Shown: in pieces, positions 40,010 through 51,332 of the stretch | Position numbering within the stretch: the stretch's first letter is position 1 | How the letters are laid out: every line of letters begins with the position of its first letter | NCBI GenBank assembly: GCA_035048485.1 | Contig: CM068588.1 | Coordinates: 23,830,324-23,894,323, forward strand | DNA length: 64,000 nucleotides | Direction: 5' to 3' | Origin: Pteria penguin | Lineage: Eukaryota > Mollusca > Bivalvia > Pterioida > Pteriidae | Notes under the pieces: model-generated | Told to the model about the DNA's origin: nothing | Seen by the model: only the letters and a program-made list of their open reading frames with translations | The model's database searches: none | Position numbers and translations under genes: made by a program

Positions 40010-40078
40010 GATGGAGTGAGATCAGGTGCCCGGGGAGAGTGAGCATCTCCTGCTTGCTAGCAACACCCGTCACATATA
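40010..40078 (-). repeat. Hairpin-module fragment abutting a retroelement 3' end
   Basis: GAGTGAGATCAGGTGCCCGG and GAGTGAGCATCTCC match the module core in reverse. It lies some 40 bp beyond the end of the reverse-transcriptase frame at 40,119, on that element's 3' side. Confidence 0.75.
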
Positions 40079-40118
40079 CCCCGTAGAAAGAGTAAAATCG
40101 TGTGAATTCCATATGTTT

Positions 40119-41600
40119 TTATATATGGAGAAGTCGAAGTAGGTAACTTTCTAGTATAGAAGGTGTCAAATCTGTGTAAAGTGATCGGAATCGGTCACAG
40201 TCCAGAATATCATTTAAAAGTCTGGATAACGAGATATCATATGGAGTAATAAGAGTCTCGTAACGACCGTAGAACTTCCTCAGTGACGATGCTAGTCTAG
40301 CACATATATAACCCTGGTTGAGCAGCTTAACTGAAAGTCGCCTAGCCCTCAGAACAAAGTCATTGTAATTTGAACATGCTCTGGAATAACGTATTAACTG
40401 AGATATGAATACGCCGTATGCAGGCGATGAAGGAATGTTGCTACTTATGAAAGGAAAGTTTGTGATAGCGAAATTGAAATCGTCACGTTTGTCATAGAGT
40501 GAGGTGTTCAATTGACCATTAATATCGAAACATAATATCTAAATACGAAGTAGAATTACTATTTTCTGTGGTTTCTTTGACCTCCAGTTCACTTGGATAG
40601 ATGATGCTAAGGTAATCCGCGAATGAAGGATTATTAATTGAAAGCAAGTCATCTATATATCTGTAAGTAAAATTGAAGCCAAGAGCCAATTGTTTTTTTC
40701 CTTGCGAAAGCAAAGACTGAATGAACTCAGCTTCGTATGAGTAAAGGAATATGTCGGCCAGAAGCGGAGCACAGTTAGTGCCCATTGGAATGCCGACAAT
40801 TTGTTGAAAAACTTTACCTCCAAACACCACAAAAATGTTATCGATAAGAAAGTTCAACATCTGGATGACAGCTATTTCAGTGTATTTATTTTTGGAATCA
40901 GAATTTTCCCTAACAAAGTAAGTTTTATCGTAGCCTATTACTATATATTTGAATTTGCGGCTTCCGTTTTTACTAGTAAATGCATTTTGAAAAATTTCCG
41001 CTAATCTGTCTTTTAATTTCTGATGAGGGATCGTTGTGTAAAGAGTCGAAAAGTCAAAAGACTTAATGGAGTGAATTTTAGTAAAACTTTTTGATTTTAG
41101 ATGTTCTAACAACTCTTTTGAATTTTTAAGGATCCACATTTGATTAATTCCACTTCTGGAATATACTGTTTCGCAATATCTATGAAGGCCAGATTTAATT
41201 TCTGATAATATTTTTGTGAGTAGCATCGATACAGATTTTGTGGAACACTTCGAGGAACCAGCGATAAAGCGTTGTTTGTAAGGATTTTTGTGCATTTTTG
41301 GAATGCAGTACAAAAATGGAAGTTCTAAATTCAATGTATTTGAGTCAATACCAAACGTATTGAGGACAGATTTATGATTCTCGAGTACTTCCGAAACCGG
41401 AAAGTTCGTGAGAGTATAAGTAGGATTTCGTGGAGCTAAATTTAATCCTAATTCTTTCACTAGGCTGTCAAAGTAATATTTCCTACAAGTAAATATATAA
41501 TTATTAGATGCTTTATCTGCTGGTGTAATGATATAATGTTCTTGGAGGAAGTCTGGTTTCGAGACTTGAATGATGCTTAAGTCCGAAATTGTGGACCAAA
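40119..41600 (-). pseudogene. Penelope-like reverse transcriptase, one frameshift, 5'-truncated
   Basis: Well-preserved reverse transcriptase of about 470 codons: ADKASNNYIFTCRKYYF, IPKMHKNPYKQRFIAGSSKC, SFDFSTLYTTIPHQKLKDRL, GIPMGTNCAPLLADIFLYSY, then YRYIDDLLSINNPSF with the catalytic YIDD. The frame is broken once near 40,520: after LDIMFR one extra T shifts the frame, and reading resumes as INGQLNTSLYDKRDD. It ends at a stop after LLRLLHI. Upstream, the frame is open to about 41,620 but the element's N-terminal region is missing, and its 5' edge falls in a GATGCTTAAGTCCGAAATT repeat. The insertion is missing from the right copy of the duplication. No GIY-YIG endonuclease domain was seen. 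Recently mobile but now defective. Confidence 0.85.
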
Positions 41601-41639
41601 ATATTTGAAGAGCAAATTAATAACCAAATGTCAGGTCAG

Positions 41640-43844
41640 CACAGAGGCACGAAAAACTGAGCTAGTAGCTTGTTTTCCATGGCTACCCTGTTGGTTGTGA
41701 TCATTGACCATCATCATGTAGCCGTACCTAGACTGATGTTGCGATAAACAACAAACCATCAAGCAAACGAAAACTATAAAGCAATCAATATGAACTACAA
41801 AGAAACAACGAGAACATAGACCTATTTAGCTTTATGAAACAAATCAAAACACTGTGTAAAATCAAAAGTCATTGCTATTGCTTTATTATTTTCATTTTCA
41901 ATTTCTTAACATATATCACACAATCACTTTATAATGCTTCTTTGAACTGAACTCATCGGAATCATGAATTATGATATGGAAATAAAACATTAAGAGTTAT
42001 GTATAAGAAGTGCACAAAGTCGTCTTTTTATTGAATCTGATATACTAATAAAGGAAAAATCACATATTGTTTGAACACATAATATTATGTTTAGATTTCA
42101 CGAAAAGTATGAAACTCATGTCATTTATTTCCCCTTAGATAAATGATGTGCATTTGTTCATATTGTCTTGTAGAATCTATATATATGACAAAATAAATTC
42201 TGATTATGTTCCCTGTTTTTGATGGCTTAGTACTGCAATTATACGTTTTGTCGGAATGTCGATATAAGAAGACAAAAAAAAAAAAAAAAAGAAATGAATA
42301 AAGTCAATCAAGGACCCCGGAAAAATCCAAATGTCTATTTATCAGGAATGAGTTTAAGAATTTTCTGTCTATCGATGTTTAAAAAACATCCCGATGCTTT
42401 GTTGTACATTGGTTTTTGATTATAAACCCATAAGAAAAATCATTACATTCATTTATTATAACAAAATTGTACTATAAATGTACTATAAAATAAATATATA
42501 CAGACCTCGTTTTGGATCTGAAATTACTCAAAACATTGAAGGAGAATAGGCCGTATTTACATTTACCTGCAGCTCTGACTATGTAAAACGAGAGGCATTG
42601 TCTATGCAGAAAAATATAAAATCATTATATGGAGTAATATGAGCAATTTAGAAATATTTAGATTATTACAATATAAAAACAATGTTATACTTCTTTGTGG
42701 TCTTTTGGCGACGTATTGACTTTGACATGTTAGAGTGTATTTTATCCTTATGAGTTAAGATGCACTTCAATGATGATTAAATTATAAGTTGCGTTACATA
42801 AATATTATGTTATAGAATGAGCACTGATGTAAAATTTTATGTATTTAAAGTGCTGTGTAATTAAATTACACAATATATTTAATAATTTGTTTCAACATAA
42901 ACATATTTAAACATAAAAGACTAGAAATTTTGTTTCTAATATATAGATAATTTAATGAGTTTAATGTACGTATTCCAGTTGAAAATAATATTGCGACTTA
43001 ATCTAATACATCTTGTATAACCTAAAGAAAGAAAGAAAGATACCGTGACAGATCACTATAATGCCATTATGTTAAAGTAATCAAAGTTCTCTTTAAAGTA
43101 AACATTCCATAACATGTATGTTTTGGTTTATATTTTCATCTATCAAAGACTGTACACGTACGCGTGCAAAGATAGAACCTAATTTCTGCTCTTAAGTATG
43201 ACCTCCTTCATAATTGTATTGTTGTGTGAGTACAGATAATATTATGCATCCCATATGATATTAAAACCCATTTTCTATAATTAATAAATACGCGTTGTAC
43301 CAATCGATATGATCGAGTCAAATACTCTACTATTTTTACTAATTCTTTAAGGAGCTGATTTCCTATCCTGACACATGGCGAATATGTTAATGTTTTAGGA
43401 ACGGGAATGATTATAAATGGACTTTGAGGATATTTGTATCCAATCAGGAATGAGCTATAACGATATGTACACCTGGATACCAATGCCTTTATGAAGGTAA
43501 GATCCAAATGTTGTATGTCATCATTCGCAGGTATAGGGAGCGACCACATAATGGATGAAAAAATTGACATAATTTTGCAATGGATATAATCTAGAAGAAT
43601 TCAATTTTGCATACATTTGCATAGTTATGTACTTGTGGAAAAAAGACTTCAGTTCTGTAAAGTGCATGACGAAAAGTCAAAATGAATAATTACTGCAATG
43701 TCTGACAAAAATAAAAAACAAAGTTTGAATTTATGACAATGGATTCAGAACAGAAGTCCAGATAAATATTTCAAACACCCCGCATATTTGTGAAAATATG
43801 CCATGATGTTTTATAAACTACAAATAGAATACTTCATGTATAAT
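41640..43844. other. Duplicated 3' flank of fucosyltransferase A; no gene
   Basis: AT-rich sequence collinear with 58,600-60,610. A 120-codon minus-strand frame at 43,208-43,570 is not kept open in the paralogous copy (stops in the matching frame), so I do not call it. The 3' UTR of the gene lies at its right end. Confidence 0.65.
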
Positions 43845-46800
43845 TTACAGTCCAATCCACTGAGGTAAAAAATAGTCCGAATAATCTTTACTGTAAGCAG
43901 AACGTAAAGGTGACCCTTCTTTCGCCGGCCATTTATAATATATCACGGTGCCTTTATTTAAAAATCCCGCCCACCAACTAAATGATCCAACAGTGCTAAT
44001 TATATGGTCACATGATGCAAGTACCGCCATATCAACTTCTCGGCTATTTCCGGTCACGAACTCAATACGTTCAGTTTTTGGCATAGCATCGCGAGACCAT
44101 TTCATGTCATTAGAGCAAACAACAAATACTCGATTTGTAATATTTGAGAAATAGTTAACAGCTTTAAGAATATATTCCTTTGTAGCCACTTGGTAACCAT
44201 GGCGATGATTGACCATATCACCCCGACGGACATGAACAGATATGAATGTTACATCCTCCCGAGAAGATATTCCAAATTTTCTCAAAATATCGTTTAAAAT
44301 AGAGTCAGCTTTTGCTTGAATATGCGTTCGAAATACTAATTGTTTTCGCAGTTCTTTGAACGATTTGTTAAAGTAACGCCAGGACTGGAGACAGTTAGAT
44401 AATTGATAAGAGGCATCGTTGCTAAAATTGACGAGGTTCGGGTCGTACCCGCTAGCTAACCGTTCCAGTCTTCTTTTGGCTCCATTACACTTGCTCCTAT
44501 TGGTCATCACTGCCAACCATTGATTGCTCTGCAAATTAAATACAGCATTCACAACGTTGGACTTGGTGATTACAGCCCTCATGCCTTTGGAGAAAGCTAC
44601 TCCAAAACTGGTCGCAAACTGAAATATCTGGTTACCAAGACCTCCTCGTTTACTAGTACATATATACCGAACAACAGACGGCGGCTTGGCATTTGTGGAT
44701 TTGGGGGGTATTAATGTTGATCGTATGTTCGTTATTTTCGTTAGCAGTACGGTGCTGTTTTCCGAAATAGGTAGTCTTGCTTTATTTAATGGTATATGTG
44801 CTGTAGATTCGATTGGTTTAGATATTTTTGTAGTATTAAGTGGAATGCGTGGTCCTGAAATAATTGTACTGTCTTTTGTTGTAGGACTTTTAGTTTTCAA
44901 TAGAAGCATCGTCCCAGGTGGTGTTTGTGTTGTACTGGGTGTAACTCTTGAGTTATATTTTATCTTTAAATTATCAACATAATTAATCATAGGCGCCGGT
45001 TCTATAAATTCTTGATTAGACTGAGGACGGAAGTACGAACGCAGTTTTGACACAAGTGTTAAATTGACCATCTTCCATTTCTCCTCATACCTATACATCA
45101 CGGTCACCACTCCTATACAGATTGCAATTCCTATCAGAAACCCTGCAATTAAGTGATATAAATATCTAAATCTAAATGCTATGCATATGTAAATGCTATT
45201 AATACATACACAATATAGCTATAAAAGCTATTGAGATAGTACAGACGTAAACATAGATATGAAAATGGCATAAACATATCAACGATTCAAACATATTAGA
45301 TGTATAAACAGAATAAATGAATAAATTCAGACATTTTAGATAGGCAAATAGATTAGCATGTATACGAAATACACATAAATGTATACATATTTATCAGCAG
45401 AAAAACGCTTCCGATATATCAGAAACTTACGTTTATTTTATTTATACAAATCGAAAATTTAACATTTTGTTTTTAAATAAACAGTGCTGAGTTACATTTT
45501 TTCCTTCTGTGTGAAAGGACAATTATGACGGGTGTGACTAGCCATTTAGGAGATGCTTACTTCTCTATGGCACCTGGTTTTACCTCTGAATTTCAGAGGT
45601 CATTGAAAGTCAGCTGTTGTACATTGTTGTTAGTTCCATAGCTACTTGACACCAATTACTTTTGGATTGTTTTATTAATGTCACACTTCTTCCCTTTGCA
45701 GTGTGAAGCTCGTAGAGTAGGCTTTGACTTGATTTTATTAACTTTTTTCCTGATGTGATGTGGCAATAATATTTTCCACATAGTGTTGGTTTACATCCAT
45801 TTTACACGACTAGACATTCAGGAGATGCTTACTCCCCAATACGAAAGTAACTACTTTTAAGTGATTATGGCGATAACAAAATGCACCATAATAGATATTC
45901 AAAGGCAAGACCAGGGTCCGGCGCCATAAACTGAGAAAATACTTAAGTCAAAATTTCGAATTGTTCTGTTTAACAATGAATGAATAAGTGGGATTTGGAT
46001 TTCATTTTTATTCTATAAATACACATAATTTAATCATTCTGCATGACAATTTATTTGAACGTTTGATAAGGGAATACATTAAAATGAAAAACATGACTTA
46101 AGTATTTTCTCAGTTTATGCCGCCGGACCCTGGTCTTGCCTTTGAATATCTATTATGGTGCATTTTGTTATCGACATAATCACTTAAAAACAGTTACTTT
46201 CGTATTTGAATTAATGTACATATAAAAGAAAATAATGGAAAGAAATATGTCGGTTCATATTTGTCCTTAATATCAGGCCATGTGTCCTTAACATCTGGTC
46301 GTGTGTCCTTAACAATAGACCATAAAACAGCAAGGACTTCATCATTTCAAAAGTATTGTATTTGGTATGGTTCATTTTTGTGTCACGTACGAGGACATAT
46401 CATAACTGGAAATGTCCTGTGGGGACAAATACCTCCCGCGCCAACAAAATTTGAAGTAGAGCAAAGATCAAGGTAAAGGTCATGAGGTCAAAGATCTTGG
46501 TACCGACAGACAGGTCTTGCTACAAGGAATACACTTATATAATATTAAGGCCCCATCTCTTTTGGTTCAAATGTTATGGCTAAGGTTAAAGTTTTTCAAA
46601 AGTTGGTCAAACGTCAAGGTCACGAGGTCAAAAATTTAGTTCTGACAGACAAGTCTTGCCACAAGGAATGCACATGTATAATATGAAGGCCCCATCTCTG
46701 TTGGTTCATCAGACAGACAGACAGACATGGTGATTCCAATATACTCCCCCCACAACTTTGTTTGCGGGGGTATAATAAAGACACCTATGAATTTAAGCTT

Positions 46801-46943
46801 AGAATTGTGATAATGATGATGATTTATTTATTTGGTAGCCATACCTATTCTGCGGCACGTTGGAAATGTCTGTTTATAGTGATTGAGATACATATTGGTC
46901 AGATTAATTAGAGTAAAAGTGACATACATTTTCTCATATCCAT
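43845..46943 (-). CDS. Alpha-1,2-fucosyltransferase (GT11), copy A
   Basis: Predicted Golgi type II membrane enzyme that moves fucose from GDP-fucose to galactose of glycans in alpha-1,2 linkage (family knowledge). Exons (minus): 46928-46943 coding part (the whole exon is 46928-46991, beginning with 5' UTR) and 43845-45142; 437 aa. The first exon gives MDMRK and one base of Trp6; the second begins with a membrane anchor FLIGIAICIGVVTVMY (7-22), then a Ser/Thr/Pro-rich stem to about 160. The GT11 domain has GGLGNQIFQFATSFGVA (172-188), the donor-site motif VHVRRGD (308-314) and HIISTVGSFSWWAGF (about 385-399). The start was chosen because MDM(R/K)KW and both splice sites are conserved in copy B. 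Without the tiny exon the anchor would lack its cytoplasmic tail. The intron holds hairpin modules and a short minisatellite. The linkage is inferred from family only. Confidence 0.9.
45480..45740 (+). repeat. Hairpin module in fucosyltransferase A intron
   Basis: ACAGTGCTGAGTTACA, GGACAATTATGACGGGTGTG, ACCTCTGAATTTCAGAGG, TGTACATTGTTGTTAGT and CTTTGCAGTGTGAAGCTCGT follow the module order. The terminal inverted repeat is decayed here. Confidence 0.8.
45841..46207. repeat. Head-to-head module pair forming a long hairpin
   Basis: Arms of about 110 bp: TACGAAAGTAACT...TGACTTAAG-side sequence on the left (45,841-45,957) and its close reverse complement on the right (about 46,098-46,207). They include AATAGATATTCAAAGGCAAG and GACCAGGGTCCGGC with their complements, around a ~140-bp loop. 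The arms are a diverged copy of the hairpin module and its inverted twin. Confidence 0.85.
46250..46330. repeat. Short minisatellite (three ~21-bp units)
   Basis: Units of CATGTGTCCTTAACATC type. The same family occupies the equivalent intron of copy B, expanded to about 16 units (62,041-62,405). Confidence 0.8.
46440..46780. repeat. Dispersed repeat with GGTCA half-sites
   Basis: Two ~150-bp units, each with AAGGTCA(T/C)GAGGTCAAA, CAGACA(G/A)GTCTTGC and AAGGCCCCATCTCT. The right end is a short hairpin, ACTCCCCCC...TTTGCGGGGGTATAAT. Similar ends occur near 56,370. It lies in the fucosyltransferase A intron. Confidence 0.75.
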
Positions 46944-47020
46944 ATAAGATGTTTCAGTTCCAATATTCTGTGAAGGTTTTAGAGTAAGTACCTGAAAAAC
47001 AAATTCTGTTTATAAATCTA

Positions 47021-47021
<1 letters not shown>

Positions 47022-47053
<32 letters not shown>

Positions 47054-47054
47054 A
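47022..47054. repeat. (CAA)n microsatellite
   Basis: About 11 CAA triplets just upstream of fucosyltransferase A exon 1. The right copy lacks the expansion (63,297-63,305 has only ACGACAAAAAC). Confidence 0.85.
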
Positions 47055-47109
47055 AACCCAAACCTTAAATGCTACAGTTATTGAAAATCAATAATATTGC
47101 TTGAACATA

Positions 47110-47405
47110 TTTTCACGAATTTATCCTTGAGCTCGTAAAAAAGTAATATAAAACTTATATATTAAGTGTTATTATACCATGTACTATATCTACACAGTGT
47201 TTGTTTACATTCATGTATGTATACAGTGCTGAATTATATCTGTTTCGTCTGTATTTAAGGACATTCACAGTGGATGTAGCTAGCCAAACAGGAGACGCTC
47301 ACTCCTCCCGGGCACCTGGTCTCACCCATGAGTTTCAGGGGTTCGTGAATGTCCTCTGTGGTACATTGTCGTTTGTGCCATAGTCATGTGACACCGGTTA
47401 CTTTC
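47110..47405 (+). repeat. Hairpin module, intact core
   Basis: The core 47259-47354 starts GGACATTCAC and ends GTGAATGTCC (perfect 10-bp inverted ends, 96 bp). It contains GGAGACGCTCACTCCTCCCG and CACCTGGTCTCACC, and is preceded by GAGCTCGTAAAAAA and TGTTTACATTCATGTATGTA. It is the best-preserved copy in the window. Confidence 0.88.
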
Positions 47406-47556
47406 GCATTTTACTTTGACATGTTTTCATACAAGGCAATTAACTTATTTGTAGTATTGAATGCAGTAACGTTATTTGCACGCGAAAGGCACTCTCTGTC
47501 CAGCGTACTGGGCTGACCTGGACTCTTGACGATTCTACGGCCGCAAAAATAATCAA

Positions 47557-47896
47557 AAGTCGGGGATATCAGCGAATATATAGCACCGACTTGACCTAGG
47601 CATGTCTTTACATCAAACCTTCATCTGTTCTGCGACTTGGCTACTACAACAAACTACGACAAAATTACGACAAACCTACGATATAGCACGTCAATGCTAC
47701 GATTTTCCTTAGACTTGTTCATTTGATAGATCGTTGTCTGACATGTTGACTTCCTTATTCCTTAGTAGTTAGACCGTCTGCATTACCAATACTGTATTTT
47801 TGTACTGATCATGACATATACCGCTTTTGACTTCGGCTGTGCCGTTTATTACTTCTGTCACTGCGCATATATTTCATGCATCACGTCGGGTATGAG
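47557..47896 (+). repeat. Left arm (A then B) of inverted repeat
   Basis: A (47,557-47,717) runs from AAGTCGGGGATATCAGC to CCTTAGACTTG. B (47,718-47,896) runs from TTCATTTGATAGATCGTTG to CGTCGGGTATGAG. Both blocks recur reverse-complemented at 50,786-51,131, with identity near 90% by eye. Confidence 0.88.
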
Positions 47897-48795
47897 CGGT
47901 CGGCAGGGGATGCTTACTCCTCCGTGGCACCTGATCACACCTATATTTTAACAAGAGTCAGTGATTGCTTGTGTATATTTATATTTATAGATGTATTGTC
48001 ATGTTTTTGGACTTCGAGTTCTGGAAATCGGATTGGTATTGCAGAATTTTACTATTTTATGTGTGGTATGTGTAAAACATTTGTCAAAAATATAAATACG
48101 CAAACATCCCTGCTGCTTTGTCATTGCGATGCTCACAACAAAGTATCACTATGGCGACCACTGGAAATTAGTATCCGAGATCAGGTTCCCGAGATAAGTT
48201 AGCCTCTCCTATTTGACCAGCCGTACCCGCAATAAAGGTCCATAAAATCTAATGATACATATGCATGTCAAAGATGTATATACGAGATGAATTATGGACT
48301 ATCATAACTATGAAACATAAAAATAACTGAATTCAGACTTTCATATAAGAAACGATTCAATTAAAAAACGTAAATATGTGTTTCATTCAACTTCAATGTT
48401 GTGTAAAATGGTCCACACATGTATGTTTTAAGCCCTTCTTACTGTATCGACTTGAACACTGGCTACACTACGACCTCAAAATTTAAGGAATCGGGATTGA
48501 TGACGCAACCGTAAGGAGTCATAAGTTGTAGGAATATTCGACAGGTCGGGAGATCGCCACGACGTTTTAAACAAATTATGGTCCAAATATGACCTACTCC
48601 TAAGCAAAGAGGTACCGAGGACATAACACAATCAAATTGGTTGTTGTCTGTCGTACCGCAATGTTGGTCAAACGATACAAGGCTGTGTGGAAGTGGAAAA
48701 GGAGTTTACCCCGAATTTACTGCGTCTCATCTAGAATGAGTTATGCCGACTAACTATGATTTGACTAAGCTTTAGTTACGACTTATTGTCGTATT

Positions 48796-50585
48796 ACGCC
48801 GATATATCTACGACTGATTACGACATGCAAGTCTACAATTTAATCTGATATATCTACTACTGATTACGACATGCATGGGTACAATTTATTCCGATATATC
48901 TACGACTGATTACGGCATACATGGCTACACTTTAATCCGATACATCTACGAATGATTATGACATGCATGACAACAATTAACTCTGATTCATCTACGACTG
49001 ATTACGACATACACGGCTACACTTTAATCCGATACATCTACGATTGATTATGACATGCATGGCAACAATTAACTCTGATTCATATACGACTGATTATGAC
49101 ATACATGGCTACAATTTACTCCGATATATCTACGACTGATTACAGCATACATGGCTACACTTTAATCCGATACATCTACGATTGATTATGACATGCATGG
49201 CAACAATTAACTCTGATTTATCTACGACTGATTATGACATACATGGCTACAATTTACTCCGATATATCTACGACTGATTACGGCATACATGGCTACACTT
49301 TAATCCGATACATCTACGATTGATTATGACATGCATGGCAACAATTAACTCTGATTTATCTACGACTGATTATGACATACATGGCTACAATTTACTCCGA
49401 TATATCTACGACTGATTACGACATACATGGCCACACTATAATCCGATACATCTACGATTGATTATGACGAGCATGGCAACAATTAACTCTGATTCATCTA
49501 CGACTGATTATGACATACATGGCTACAATTTACTCCGATATATCTACGACTGATTACGGCATACATGGCTACACTTTAATCCGATACATCTACGATTGAT
49601 TATGACATGCATGGCAACAATTAACTCTGATTTATCTACGACTGATTATGACATACATGGCTACAATTTACTCCGATATATCTACGACTGATTACGGCAT
49701 ACATGGCTACAATATAATCCGATACATCTACGAATGATTATGACATGCATGGCAACAGTTAACTCTGATTTATCAACGACTGATTTTTACATACATGGCT
49801 ACAATTTACTCCGATATATCTACGACTGATTACAACATACATGGCTACACTATAATCCGATACATCTACGATTGATTATGACATGCATGGCAACAATTAA
49901 CTCTGATTCATCTACGACTGATTATGACATACATGGCTACAATTTACTCCGATATATCTACGACTGATTACGGCATACATGGCTACACTATAATCCGATA
50001 CATCTACGATTGATTATGACATGCATGGCAACAATTAACTCTGATTTATCTACGACTGATTATGACATACATGGCTACAATTTACTCCGATATATCTACG
50101 ACTGATTACGACATACATGGCTACACTATAATCCGATACATCTATGATTGAGTATGACGAGCATGGCAACAATTAACTCTGATTCATCTACGACTGATTA
50201 TGACATACATGGCTACAATTTACTCCGATATATCTACGACTGATTACGACATACATGGCTACACTTTAATCCGATACATCTACGATTGATTATCACATGC
50301 ATGTCAACAATTCACTCTGATGCATCTACGACTGATTGTGACATACATCGCTACAGTTTACTCCGATAAATCTACGACTGATTACGACATACGTATACAT
50401 GGCTACACTTTAATCCCATACATATACGATTGATTATAATATGCATGGCTACAATTACTTCGGTACATCTACGACTGATTACGACATACATGGCTATAAT
50501 TTACTCTGATATATCAACGACTGATTATGACATGCATGGCTACAATTACACCGATACATCTACGACTGATTACGACATACACAGC
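48796..50585. repeat. 46-bp satellite in 138-bp trimeric higher-order repeats
   Basis: About 39 monomers of roughly ATCTACGACTGATTACGACA plus TACATGGCTACAATTTACTCCGATAT-type sequence (46 bp). Three monomer types alternate: CGGCATACATGGCTACAC, GACATGCATGGCAACAAT and GACATACATGGCTACAAT. The CTCCGATATATC marker recurs at 49119, 49257, 49395, 49533, 49671, 49809, 49947, 50085 and 50223, exactly 138 bp each time. The left edge shows a hybrid monomer that skips one register, and the right edge drifts. Confidence 0.95.
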
Positions 50586-50785
50586 TACAGCTTGAACTCT
50601 TTTGGTTCATAAGTAACATGAGTGCGTCTCAACTTCTAGAGACATGTTGCCAAAATCACAGGACTTATGTCATATGGTGTTGATAGCACGATGATCCACT
50701 CTGTATGTTGGAGTCAGTCGTAGCATAATCAGAACAAGTAGTCGAAGCGACATATGTTACTTTATAGTGGTCAGTCTAAAAAAAT

Positions 50786-51131
50786 CAAGTCTAAGGAGAA
50801 TCGTAGCATTGACGTGCTGTATAGTCGGTTTGTCGTAATTTTGTCGTAGTTTAGTAGTAGCTGAGTCGCAGAACAGATGTAGTTTTGATGTAAAGACATG
50901 CCTAGGTCAAGTCGGTGCTATATATCTGCTGATATCCCCGACTTCTCATACCCGACTTGATGCCGTGAATATATGCGCAGTCACAGAAGTAGTAAACGGC
51001 ACAGCCGTAGTCAAAAGTGGTATATGTCATGATCAGTACAAAAGTACAGTATTGGTAATGCAGACGGTCTAACTACTATGGAATAAGGAAGGCAACATGT
51101 CAGACAACGATCTATCAAATGAGCAAATAAG
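50786..51131 (-). repeat. Right arm of inverted repeat, circularly permuted
   Basis: Reverse complement of the left arm blocks. From the outside inward it reads B then A, whereas the left arm reads A then B from the outside inward. Landmarks: CAAGTCTAAGGAGAATCG (A' inner edge), CATGCCTAGGTCAAGTCGG, CTCATACCCGACTTGATG (B' start) and GATCTATCAAATGAGC (B' end). Confidence 0.88.
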
Positions 51132-51304
51132 GTCTTTATAACGACTATAAAATTTGCAGAATGTTGATATCTCATATCCTTGTGATAGTAACTTTTCTCA
51201 CAGTTGTTTGCCTCGATAAAATAAAGGAACGATATTCAGAAGAAGCTCGAGCATCAAATACATACATTTATCACATGTTTTGCTGTTTATGCAGTGAAAT
51301 AGCA

Positions 51305-51332
51305 CTATGTCATAAATTAATTTATGACATAG
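51305..51332. repeat. Perfect 28-bp palindrome
   Basis: CTATGTCATAAATT followed by its exact reverse complement. A second hairpin (GAAATGAATTTTCAT and its complement) lies at 51,461-51,525 at the right edge of the ~4-kb insertion. Confidence 0.85.

Noticed and set aside
43208..43570. 120-codon minus-strand open frame downstream of fucosyltransferase A
   Set aside because: The paralogous sequence near 60,010-60,360 has stops in the matching frame and no protein-level conservation; no domain is recognised.
48796..50585. Regular repeats at first sight resembling a CRISPR array
   Set aside because: There are no unique spacers: all 46-bp units are variants of one sequence in a eukaryotic genome, so it is satellite DNA.
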